Of a stretch of DNA of 58,366 nucleotides, positions 42,514-51,666 are shown in pieces; the stretch's first letter is position 1, and each line of letters opens with the position of its first letter. The notes under the pieces are model-generated. The model did no database searches, was not told the origin of the DNA, and saw only the letters and a program-made list of their open reading frames with translations. The translations under genes were made by a program, and so were the position numbers. The DNA comes from an uncultured Oscillospiraceae bacterium (GTDB lineage: Bacteria; Bacillota; Clostridia; Oscillospirales; Oscillospiraceae): positions 1 to 58,366 of the forward strand of contig CAJOPB010000233.1 of assembly GCA_905236305.1 (NCBI GenBank), read 5' to 3'.

Positions 42514-45132
42514 TCAGCCATCCTTTACTACAATGGCGCTGTCCGCTACCCTGGTGCGGTGGCTGTTCTGGGCACTGCGGCGCAGCACATCCCCGATCTG
42601 GCCCATCACCCAGTCTACCTCATTGCCAAACTCTTTGGCATTGGTGCGCAGTATCCCGCTGCCCAGTGCGCTGAGGCGGATCAGGTTGTCACTGGTCACA
42701 ACCCGGACGGACTGGTTTTTTCCGATCTCGTGGAGCAGGCCCTGGATATACAGATCCGCGCTCTCGTTTTGTTTGGTATACACCACCCGCACCCCGTGAT
42801 AGTCCGTTTTCTCTCCGGGGTTGCCCTTCACCGCATAACCGTCATATACCAGCACCACCTCGCTGCCGGTGAAACCCCGATAGCTCACCAGAACCTCGGC
42901 AAGGCGCCGGCGCGCGGTGTCCAGGCTGTCCTCCGCCAGGGCCTTCAGCTCCTCCCAGGCAAAGATGACATTATAGCCGTCGATAACCAGCAGCTCCTTT
43001 TTCTCCCGCAGCACCACGGGCGCGGCGGCGGAGCGGTCGGCGACCGGTCTGGTATACATGGGGCGGCGAATGGGGCCGAATTCCCGCTCCATGATGGCCT
43101 CCAGCTCCCGCTCGTCGATGTTCAGGTTTCCCAGGCGCAGCCGCGGAGCCAGGGTGCTCCGATCCCGGCCCAGGCCCGTATCCAGATGCATATATTCATC
43201 CGCCCGGTCCCACTTTACCACAAACCCCGCGCCGTGGGCACAGAACACGCTGTCGGGACTGTTGTCCACATCCGCCTCCGGGTCATAGCCGAGCTCGGCC
43301 ACCACGGCGGCGGCATTGTGGCAGGGCTGATAGCCGGCAGTCACGCACGAAAGCCTTCCGCGGCCGCCGGTATAGGCAGCCACCTCGGTGACATAGTCCC
43401 GCATGGCCGCCACCGGGGCAGTCCCTGTGAGGACCGCGGTCTCCCCGTCGCCGGAGGTCTCGGTCTGAAATTCCCCGTGCATGGACCGCAGGTCCCCGAT
43501 GGCGCGGCCTGTCTGGGCAGCGGGCACCTCCAGACGAAAGGAATAACAGGGCTCCAGCAGCACGCTCTGCGCCTTCATCAGTCCCTGGCGCAGGGCTCTG
43601 TAGGTGGCCTGGCGAAAATCCCCACCCTCGGTGTGCTTCAGGTGGGCTCTTGCCGCGGTGAGGGTGATGCGCAAATCCGTAATGGGAGAGCCCGTCAGTA
43701 CCCCGAGATGGGTCTTCTCCGCAAGATGGGTGAGGATCAGGCGCTGCCAGTTGATGTCCAGGCTGTCCGGGGGACAGCTTGCCCGCAGCTGGATGCCCGC
43801 GCCCCGCTCCAGCGGCTCTAAGAGCAGATGCACCTCCGCGTAATGCCGCAGGGGCTCATAGTGACCGGCGCCCTCAACCGGGGCGGCAATGGTCTCCCGA
43901 TAAGTCACTCTGCCGGCGTCCACCCGGGTTTCCCAGTCAAAGCGCTCCCGGATCAGGCCCGTCAGGATCTCAATCTGGACTCTGCCCATGAGCTGCAGCT
44001 CGATCTGCCGCACCCGGGGATTCCACTCAAAGCGCAGCAGCGGTTCCTCCTCCTCCAGCTGCCGGAGCCGCGGCAAAGCCACCCGCGGGTCCAGCCCCGG
44101 AGGCAGGGTCAGCCGGTAAGTCAGCGCGGGGGAGAGCACCGGAGCAGGCGCATCGGCCTCCGTCCCCAGCCCCTGCCCGGCGTAGCTGCGGCTCAGTCCC
44201 AGCAGGATGCCCGTCTCCCCTGCGCACAGTGTCTCCGCCGCGGTCCATTTTGTGCCGTCGCAAACCCGCAGGCCCGTCAGCTTTTCCTCCATCCCGGTCC
44301 CGTCAGCGGCGGTATAGCGAAGGGTCTCCCGGGTTTTCAGGCTGCCGCCAGTGAGCCGCAGATGGGTCTGCCGGCCGCCCTGGGCGTCCCTGCTGATCTT
44401 AAATACCCGCGCCCCCAGCTCCGCCGGCCAGGTCCGGGGCAGAGTATAGCGGGCAAGGCCGTCGAGAAAGGCCCCGACACCCTCCCCCCGCAGCCCGGAG
44501 CCGAACCAGCATGGAAAGAGCTGGCGCCGGAGAATGAGCTCTGCCACCTCCGCATCCGTCACGCTGCCGGTCTGCAGATAGCGGTCCAAAAGCTTCTCGT
44601 CGCAGAGGGCAAGAGCCTCAGCCTCCGGAGCGCCGTCGGAAAAATCCATCACCCGCTCCTCCAGCTTTGCCTGCAGCTCCGAGAGAATATGCTGCTTCCG
44701 GGCAGCGTCCAGGTCCATTTTGGTGACAAACAGCAGCACCGGCTTGTGATAGCGCCGCAGAAGCTGCCAGAGGGTTTCTGTGTGGGCCTGAACCCCATCC
44801 GTGCCGCTGATGACCAGCACTGCCAGATCAATCACCGCCAGGGTACGCTCCATCTCCCCGGAAAAGTCCACATGGCCGGGGGTATCCAGCAGTGTCAGCT
44901 CCATATCCCGCCAGGAGAGACAGCCCTGGGCGGAGAATATGGTGATACCCCTGGCGCGTTCCAGCGCATGGGTATCCAGTGCCGTGTCCCCATGATCCAC
45001 TCTCCCGGGCTTTCTCAGCGTGCCGCTCTGATACAGCATCGCCTCCGCCAGCGTGGTCTTGCCCGCATCCACGTGGGCCAGCAGTCCCGCGCAGACACGT
45101 TTTTTTGTTTTTTTCTCCGGGCTGCCGTCCAT
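42514..45132 (-). CDS. Tet(M)-like translational GTPase fused to a YacP/Rae1-type NYN (PIN-like) ribonuclease
   Basis: An 872-aa protein. The GTPase domain has G1 AHVDAGKTTL, G3 DTPGHVDF and G4 TKMD; EF-G/Tet(M)-like domains II-V follow, including QLMGRVQIEILTGLI (domain III) and YRALRQGLMKAQSVLLEP (domain IV). A linker with CAHGAGFVVKWDRADEYMHL follows. The last 162 residues match YacP/Rae1 closely in pattern (LLVIDGYNVIFAWEELK, KQNESADLYI, VTSDNLIRLSALGSGILR, AKEF), with the acidic PIN residues Asp in IDGYN, Asp in ESAD and Asp in TSDN kept. Rae1 cuts mRNA in the ribosomal A site; Tet(M)-like GTPases enter the same site. The ORF track start 45198 lacks a ribosome site; ATG 45132 has AAGGA. 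Not a proven tetracycline-resistance gene. Confidence 0.9.
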   Translation of the reverse strand: MDGSPEKKTKKRVCAGLLAHVDAGKTTLAEAMLYQSGTLRKPGRVDHGDTALDTHALERARGITIFSAQGCLSWRDMELTLLDTPGHVDFSGEMERTLAVIDLAVLVISGTDGVQAHTETLWQLLRRYHKPVLLFVTKMDLDAARKQHILSELQAKLEERVMDFSDGAPEAEALALCDEKLLDRYLQTGSVTDAEVAELILRRQLFPCWFGSGLRGEGVGAFLDGLARYTLPRTWPAELGARVFKISRDAQGGRQTHLRLTGGSLKTRETLRYTAADGTGMEEKLTGLRVCDGTKWTAAETLCAGETGILLGLSRSYAGQGLGTEADAPAPVLSPALTYRLTLPPGLDPRVALPRLRQLEEEEPLLRFEWNPRVRQIELQLMGRVQIEILTGLIRERFDWETRVDAGRVTYRETIAAPVEGAGHYEPLRHYAEVHLLLEPLERGAGIQLRASCPPDSLDINWQRLILTHLAEKTHLGVLTGSPITDLRITLTAARAHLKHTEGGDFRQATYRALRQGLMKAQSVLLEPCYSFRLEVPAAQTGRAIGDLRSMHGEFQTETSGDGETAVLTGTAPVAAMRDYVTEVAAYTGGRGRLSCVTAGYQPCHNAAAVVAELGYDPEADVDNSPDSVFCAHGAGFVVKWDRADEYMHLDTGLGRDRSTLAPRLRLGNLNIDERELEAIMEREFGPIRRPMYTRPVADRSAAAPVVLREKKELLVIDGYNVIFAWEELKALAEDSLDTARRRLAEVLVSYRGFTGSEVVLVYDGYAVKGNPGEKTDYHGVRVVYTKQNESADLYIQGLLHEIGKNQSVRVVTSDNLIRLSALGSGILRTNAKEFGNEVDWVMGQIGDVLRRSAQNSHRTRVADSAIVVKDG

Positions 45133-45382
45133 TTTTGTTCCTTCTTTTCCGTTATTTCCGCGATGCTGCTCCGCAATCGCCGCCTCGGGCAGGGACATAG
45201 CGATTTACTTTGTAAAAGTATATCATATTTTCCCCCATCCGTCGATTGGTTTTTCCTACGATTTTTCATGCAGAATTGCCATGTTTTCATTCGGCCTGGG
45301 GTGAAAATGTCAGAAAGCACGGTCCTAAATGGGTGCCGGCGCAAAAAAATTGAAAAAATCTCTTTCCCTTCGCCCCGGTTTA

Positions 45383-45391
45383 TGCTACAAT
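45383..45391 (+). promoter_or_regulatory. Extended -10 promoter of metK
   Basis: TG-C-TACAAT, an extended -10 element, with no good -35. It would start transcription near 45398, immediately before the structured leader. The rest of the 45133-45382 gap upstream shows no gene or strong structure. Confidence 0.5.
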
Positions 45392-45406
45392 AAACTCTGT
45401 AATACT

Positions 45407-45553
45407 AGTCTTCATTAAAACGCCTGAAAAGCGTTTTATAGCGCCGCAGGCGCGTTGAAGACTGTATGAGACGTGTTTTGTGCCTTTCGGCACAAAACGG
45501 GCAACGCGCTTTGCGCGGTGCCTTTTCAATAAAAAGAAGCATTTTATTGAAAA
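45407..45553 (+). ncRNA. Structured 5' leader of metK (candidate cis-regulatory RNA)
   Basis: A three-way junction can be drawn: P1 AGTCTTCA/TGAAGACT (45407-45414 with 45456-45463), P2 TAAAACGC/GCGTTTTA (45416-45423 with 45431-45438) and P3 GCGCC/GGCGC (45441-45453). Three hairpins follow: GTTTTGTGCC/GGCACAAAAC (45475-45498), GGCA-CGCGC/GCGCG-TGCC (about 45500-45522) and TTTTCAATAAAA/TTTTATTGAAAA (45523-45553). The metK ribosome site lies about 35 bases beyond. I do not recognise the SAM-I core, a T-box, or other named SAM riboswitch signatures. Confidence 0.5.
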
Positions 45554-45602
45554 ACAGTATAACACCACTGAGATATGCCGCGCAGAAGGAAGGTTTTTTG
45601 TT

Positions 45603-46790
<1,188 letters not shown>

Positions 46791-46820
46791 GCCCTGACCC
46801 TTTGGAAGGAGCCGTGTGTT

Positions 46821-47621
46821 ATGGCTTATGAAAAGGACCGGGAGGACCTGATTGAGGGGCGTAACGCCGTCATCGAGGCCCTCCGTTCCGGCCGGGGCAT
46901 CGACAAAATCTATCTGGCCAGGGGGGAGGCGGAGGCCGCAGACAAGACGCTGGGCCATATCGCCTCCCGCGCCCGGGATGCCGGAGTGGTGGTGGTGCGG
47001 ACAGACCGGCGCAAGCTGGACGCCATGAGCGCCACCCATGCCCATCAGGGCGTCATCGCCGTGGCAGCCGTGAAGGAGTACTGCACTCTGGACACGCTTT
47101 TTGATCTGGCAGAGGGGAAGGGGGAAGCCCCCTTCCTGATTCTCTGTGATGAGATCAGCGATCCCCGCAATTTTGGCGCCATTCTCCGCACGGCGGAGTG
47201 TGTCGGAGCCCATGGGGTGATTATCCCCAAACGCCGCAGCGCCGGCATCACCGGTGTGGTGGAAAAGACCAGCGCCGGCGCGGCGGAGCATGTGGCGGTG
47301 GCACGGGTTGCCAACCTCAGCGCCGCCATCCGCGAGCTGAAGGAGCGGGGTGTGTGGATCTATGGCACCGCGGCCTCCGGTGCGCACAGCCTGTGGCAGA
47401 CAGACCTCAGCGGACCGCTGTGTCTGGTCATCGGCTCCGAGGGAGAGGGTATGGGCCGTCTTGTCAGGGAAAACTGCGATTTTCTGGTCTCCATCCCCAT
47501 GCGGGGAAGGCTGGATTCCCTCAATGCCGCCACGGCCGCCGGCGTTTTGATGTATGAGGTCCTGCGGCAGCGCATGGCCTCCGGCGGCGGTGCTGAGAAA
47601 ATCAGCGCGGAGGGCCGATAA
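46821..47621 (+). CDS. rlmB: 23S rRNA 2'-O-methyltransferase RlmB-type (SpoU family)
   Basis: A 266-aa SpoU/TrmH-family enzyme using SAM. The N-terminal substrate-binding part begins LIEGRNAVIEALRSG. The knotted MTase domain has LCDEISDPRNFGAILRTAECVGAHGVIIPKR, LVIGSEGEGMGRLV and the final motif IPMRGRLDSLNAATAAGVLMYE. It directly follows metK, a sensible pairing of SAM production and use. RlmB is the best match by length and motifs; another SpoU member is possible. Confidence 0.9.
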   Translation: MAYEKDREDLIEGRNAVIEALRSGRGIDKIYLARGEAEAADKTLGHIASRARDAGVVVVRTDRRKLDAMSATHAHQGVIAVAAVKEYCTLDTLFDLAEGKGEAPFLILCDEISDPRNFGAILRTAECVGAHGVIIPKRRSAGITGVVEKTSAGAAEHVAVARVANLSAAIRELKERGVWIYGTAASGAHSLWQTDLSGPLCLVIGSEGEGMGRLVRENCDFLVSIPMRGRLDSLNAATAAGVLMYEVLRQRMASGGGAEKISAEGR

Positions 47622-47679
47622 TCAGGCAATCAGATGCCGGAAGCAGAGCTTTCAGCATCAATAAAACCGAAATAATCGC

Positions 47680-47706
47680 CGTCCCCCTGCCCTGCGGCGG
47701 GGGACG
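47680..47706 (+). terminator. GC-rich hairpin after rlmB
   Basis: Stem CGTCCCCC/GGGGGACG followed by TTTGG. A weak intrinsic terminator or attenuator between rlmB and the next gene, whose ribosome site begins only a few bases later. Confidence 0.45.
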
Positions 47707-47720
47707 TTTGGAGCGTGGTG

Positions 47721-49982
47721 ATGCTTATGGACGAGGAAAACAAAAGAGAGGGCTATGATCTGGAGGCGATCATGGCGGAATTCCGTTCTCCGTCGCCCGT
47801 GAGTTCCGACGCGCCGCCGGAGGAGCGTGAAACCGCGGAGAAGCCGAATACGGGACAGAGCCGCCGGCTGGTGATGAAATCCATTGACGACGCCTTTACT
47901 CCGGAGGAGGCCGCGATTCTCAGCACGCAGGTGGAGGAGCGCGCGCCGGAGCCGGAGACGCCCACGCCCGAAGCCGGACCGGAACAGGGACAGGAGCAGG
48001 AGCCGGAACAGGTGCGTGTTTACCAGCCCAAGCATTTGCGCAAGACGCCCAGCCCGCCGCCCCCTGTCCCCGAGCCGGAGGACGGAGATGAGAACAGCGA
48101 GGTAGAGCTGCGGGAGGTGGCGGACAGCGCCCAGACCGACCAGTATGCCGCCGCCGATGCCGGCGAGGAGGCTCCGTCCCAGGAGGAGGACGCCGAAAAA
48201 GAGAAATCGGCAATGGAGCGTTTTCTCTCCCCCTTCTATGCGCTGATGGCGCTGATCGCCATGAAGCGGGAGCAGCGCGCCGGAGCGGAAAAGCAGCGTC
48301 CCACCGTGGAGCAGGAGGCGGAGGAGCCCCTCCGGCCAGATCCCGACCCGGAAAAGGCCGCGCGCTTTTATGGCTCCCAAATGCGCTCCCTCGCCATCCG
48401 CGGGCGCATCTCCGCGGTGCTCTGCCTGATGATGATCTATCTGTCCTTCGCCTATTCCTCCACGGCGCTTCCGCTGCCGGGGGCATTGGGACGGGGCCTG
48501 CGGGTGCTCTCGCTGCTGCTGCTCATTCTGGAAATCACCGTGGTCATGACCGGACTGGACATCTTCACCGGCGGACTGCTTGCAGTGGCCCGGCGGCGTA
48601 TGGGAGCGGAGAGCCTGGTGGCGGTTTCCTGTCTTCTGTCCATGCTGGATGCCGTTGTTCTGGCGATTGTCAACAAGCCGGACTACGGTATTCCCTTCTG
48701 TGCGGTCAGCGCGCTGTCCATGTGCTTTGCACTCTGGGGAGCCTATTACACCTGCAAGGGGCGCCGCACCAGCTTCCGCGTGCTCAATGCCTCAAGAAAT
48801 ATTTTCACGGTTACTGCCGAGCGGGGCCTGGCCTCTGACGATGTGGCTCTGCTAAAATCCACCCGGCCGGCGGAGGGCTTTATTCGCCGCAGCGAGGAGG
48901 CGGATCTGGGAGAGTATGCCTATGCCATTCTCTCTCCGGTGCTGCTGGCCGCCTCTCTGGTGCTGGGCCTGCTGTCGGCTCTGGTACGGGGTCAGGCAGG
49001 GGCGGCGCTGCACTGTGTCTCCATTTTGTCCGCCGCCTGCGCCACCTTCTCCTGTACGATCTGCTATTCGGTCCCCTTTTTTGTGGCAGCCCGACGGCTC
49101 AACCAGTCCGGCGCGGCGATTGCCGGCTGGTCCGGGCTCCGGGATGTAGGGGCGGGACACTATGTGGTCATTACCGACGCGGATGTATTCCCGCGGGGCA
49201 CCGTGGAGATTGACAAGATTCGCATTCTGGAGGGCACCTTCACCGACAAGGTGATCTCCTACACCGGCTCGGTCATTGCCGCCTCCGGCAGCGAGCTGGC
49301 CGGCCCCTTTGCCGAGCTGATCCGCCGCAACGGCTACAGTGTGCACCGGGTGGAAAATTTTGCCCCTCACGACGGCGGCGGCATGGTAGCCATGGTCAAC
49401 GGGGAAAGTGTGTTTGTGGGCGGCGGCGGTTTTATGAATCTGATGGGCATTCGCCTGCCACAGAAGCTCAACACCATCAATTCCCTGTTTGTGGCGATCA
49501 ACGGCAATCTGGTCGGCATCTTTACCATCGTCTACCATCCTACCTCCTCGGTTCAGGATGCGCTGGTGATGCTGCTCCACTCCAAGCTGGAGCCCATTTT
49601 CGCCATCCGGGACTTCAACATCACCCCCAGCATGATCAAAAGCCGCTTCAAAATGCCCACGGACAAGTTCAAATTCCCGGCCTATACGGAGCGTTTTCGG
49701 ATCTCCGCCGCAGAGCCGGACAACGACAGCCGCGTGGCGGCGGTGATCGTCCGGGACGGCATGGGCCCGCTGGTGGACGTAGCCGAGCGCGGCCGCCGGG
49801 TACATCTGGGCATCCGGGCTGCCACCGCAGTCTCCGCTCTGGGCAGCATCCTCGGACTCATCATTATGTTCCTCCTCTGCTGGACCAGAGCCTTTGACAG
49901 CGCCAGCGCCAGCAATGTCATCACCTTTATGGTGCTGTGGCTGCTTCCCCTGGTGCTGATTCTGATCGGCATGGAGCGCTGA
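47721..49982 (+). CDS. P-type-ATPase-like membrane protein without the DKTGT phosphorylation motif
   Basis: About 753 aa. Residues 1-215 are acidic, Pro/Glu-rich and probably disordered. Hydrophobic pairs follow at about 232-275, 285-340 and 410-460, and two helices end the protein (about 690-750), eight in all as in P1B metal pumps. Between the third pair and the last pair lies a soluble part that resembles a P-type catalytic unit: a strand VVITDADVFPRGTVEI stands where FDKTGTLT is expected, and GGGMVAMVNGESVFVGGGGFM with SLFVAINGNLVGIF resembles the nucleotide domain text of P1B ATPases. The phosphorylation motif is not present, and the hinge GDGxND is not seen. A transport ATPase derived pseudo-enzyme is the best guess. 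Start ATG 47721 behind GGAG. Confidence 0.6.
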   Translation: MLMDEENKREGYDLEAIMAEFRSPSPVSSDAPPEERETAEKPNTGQSRRLVMKSIDDAFTPEEAAILSTQVEERAPEPETPTPEAGPEQGQEQEPEQVRVYQPKHLRKTPSPPPPVPEPEDGDENSEVELREVADSAQTDQYAAADAGEEAPSQEEDAEKEKSAMERFLSPFYALMALIAMKREQRAGAEKQRPTVEQEAEEPLRPDPDPEKAARFYGSQMRSLAIRGRISAVLCLMMIYLSFAYSSTALPLPGALGRGLRVLSLLLLILEITVVMTGLDIFTGGLLAVARRRMGAESLVAVSCLLSMLDAVVLAIVNKPDYGIPFCAVSALSMCFALWGAYYTCKGRRTSFRVLNASRNIFTVTAERGLASDDVALLKSTRPAEGFIRRSEEADLGEYAYAILSPVLLAASLVLGLLSALVRGQAGAALHCVSILSAACATFSCTICYSVPFFVAARRLNQSGAAIAGWSGLRDVGAGHYVVITDADVFPRGTVEIDKIRILEGTFTDKVISYTGSVIAASGSELAGPFAELIRRNGYSVHRVENFAPHDGGGMVAMVNGESVFVGGGGFMNLMGIRLPQKLNTINSLFVAINGNLVGIFTIVYHPTSSVQDALVMLLHSKLEPIFAIRDFNITPSMIKSRFKMPTDKFKFPAYTERFRISAAEPDNDSRVAAVIVRDGMGPLVDVAERGRRVHLGIRAATAVSALGSILGLIIMFLLCWTRAFDSASASNVITFMVLWLLPLVLILIGMER

Positions 49983-50017
49983 GCCAAACGCCGGAATCAT
50001 ATTTTCATATCATTTTG

Positions 50018-50054
50018 ATTTGAGGACCCATCCCTCCGGGATGGGTCCTCAAAT
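50018..50054. terminator. Strong hairpin terminator after the P-type-ATPase-like gene
   Basis: A perfect 17-bp stem ATTTGAGGACCCATCCC with its complement and a 3-base loop. It works for the plus-strand gene and for the minus-strand remnants on its right, and it marks the edge of the accessory region. Confidence 0.8.
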
Positions 50055-50138
50055 TTCCTTTCCCTCTCCACCGGCGCAGCGGGCCGCAATCGCTTTCGAT
50101 TGGCGTACAGGTTCCCGCGTTCCGCGCACTGGGGGTGT

Positions 50139-50456
50139 TTACTCCCGCGCCTTGTGCGGGGGAGCCTCCGCGGCAGGCGTTTCCGCCGTCGCTTTTTTCG
50201 CGGAGGCGGCCGCAAATTCCGATGGTATCAAAAGCCTTGCGTGGTGCATATCCGCGTTTTCCTTTTCGAGCTGAACGCCATGCGCCAAAAGCCGCTTTTC
50301 CAAATCGCCGTAGGATGTGATCGCTGCATCAAGCTCCGCCATGGTCAGATCGACGTCGAAGAAAACACGGCGAAGCTCGCCCAGCGTGAGCATCCCGCTG
50401 CGCTCTAATCCCAGACAGAGAACGCACAGCGCGGTGTGGATTGCGATTTTTCGCAC
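50139..50456 (-). CDS. Hypothetical protein (105 aa), possibly truncated at its N-terminus
   Basis: Reads from a GTG as RKIAIHTALCVLCLGLERSGMLTLGELRR... and contains a helix-rich part (DVDLTMAELDAAITSYGDLEKRLLAHGV) and an Ala/Glu-rich tail. Composition looks coding. Its start overlaps, in another frame, the point where the diguanylate-cyclase fragment loses its homology, and there is no clear ribosome site. It may therefore be the joined remainder of a gene from a lost mobile element. No family is recognised. Confidence 0.4.
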   Translation of the reverse strand: MRKIAIHTALCVLCLGLERSGMLTLGELRRVFFDVDLTMAELDAAITSYGDLEKRLLAHGVQLEKENADMHHARLLIPSEFAAASAKKATAETPAAEAPPHKARE

Positions 50457-51631
50457 CTTTTGCCCTGTCTCAGATTTTCTTCCATCCGCGCCTCAAACTC
50501 CCGCAGCAATTTTTCCTGCTCTCTGTAGTCATCTCCCTCCAGAATCACAGAGAACTCATCCCCTCCGATACGATACACCGGGCTTCTTTTGAAACACTCA
50601 CAGATATACTGGCAGGCTTCCTTGATAAACTTGTCGCCGGCATCATGGCCCTGCGTGTCGTTGACCTTTTTCAGATCGTTCACATCGAAAATCCCTACGG
50701 AGAACTCTGTCATCGTCCCGTCGGCGATTTTTTGCTCCATCTGCTGCTCCGCCTCCGCGTAGGCGTGCTTGCTCTTCATGCCGGTGAGGGAGTCGGAGTA
50801 TGCTTTCTGTTTGGCCAAGGCGAGCTGCGCCTGCCGTTCCAGGTCTCGGATGCGCGCTTCCTCCTGCAACCGCTGGTGCTCGAACCGTTCCGCTTCCATC
50901 TGCCGCTGGTGCTCATATGCTTTCCGCTCCGCATTCATCCGTTGGAGCAAAAGAATGAGGATAACAGCAAAGACAACCAGCATAAACACCAAAACGCCGG
51001 CCCAGTGCGCGCGGAGGAACTGGGACATCGTCATTTCCTGCACATCGGCATGGGATGAAAGATAGGCATTCACTTCTCCGTCTGAAGTCAGGTCGGCAAT
51101 CTTGTTCAGCACAGTATAGAGCTCATGGTCGGACCTTCTCACCGCAAATGACATTCCCATAGTCTCGCCGGTCGGAACCAGAGAGAAATTATAGCGTTCC
51201 CGCAGATTCTCCACCGCATTGATTCGATGGCTGTTGACCACCACGCAGTCTGCCGCTCCCGAAGTGACGGCCTGGAAGCATTCGTCAACGCCGGCATAGA
51301 TGACCGTTTTCCATTTCGGGAAGCTGTCCTTTAAGAACGTCTCTGTATCGGTGTCCCCGGCCAGGAGCGCGACCGTCATGTCCCGGTCCGCTGTGATCGC
51401 GTTTTCATGGTTGGCTGAACCGACGATGGCGCACATCTCCGTCTGCATGATGTCGTTGATAATCAGCAAATCCATGACCTCGCCGTCGTAGTAGCTGAGA
51501 TTGACCGGGAACACACAGTCGATCTCCCCGCGGCTCAGGGCGTCTATGGCGGCAGAGGTCGCGGGATAGGGAACCGGCTTCTGAACATTTTTCATCCTCT
51601 GGGACAGCGGGCCAAGAACCAGCTGTCCCAT
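50405..51631 (-). pseudogene. Truncated binding-protein/GGDEF (diguanylate cyclase) receptor, both ends missing
   Basis: The frame contains the second half of an amino-acid-binding-protein-like sensor domain (PATSAAIDALSRGEIDCVFPVNLS ... GAADCVVVNSHRINAVENL), one membrane helix (WAGVLVFMLVVFAVILILLLQ), a charged coiled coil and a GGDEF domain with DVNDLKKVNDTQGHDAGD and RIGGDEF. The sensor's first lobe and signal peptide are absent: upstream the frame runs into the SLH gene's 3' end. About 25 residues after GGDEF the homology stops near 50465 and the frame closes with unrelated residues. An intact member would continue for about 70 more residues. A deletion on each side is the simplest explanation. 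Confidence 0.75.
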
Positions 51632-51666
51632 AACATTAAATACTACAGTCAGATAATGCTTGCTGT

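Noticed and set aside
42514-45132. Tetracycline-resistance gene
   Set aside because: The GTPase part resembles Tet(M), but the protein has an added nuclease domain and sits in a chromosomal operon with ylmH. No mobile context or other resistance genes support a resistance call.
45398-45602. SAM-I riboswitch or T-box before metK
   Set aside because: The conserved cores I know are not present; only generic stems are. Reported as an unclassified structured leader.
45480-45602. 41-residue N-terminal extension of MetK
   Set aside because: It lies inside the stem-rich leader and lacks a ribosome site. The conserved MetK start and AAGGAAGG support ATG 45603.
50100-50408. Plus-strand ORFs of 61-102 aa in 50.0-50.4 kb
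   Set aside because: Arg/Pro-rich shadows of the minus-strand 105-aa frame; no start signals.
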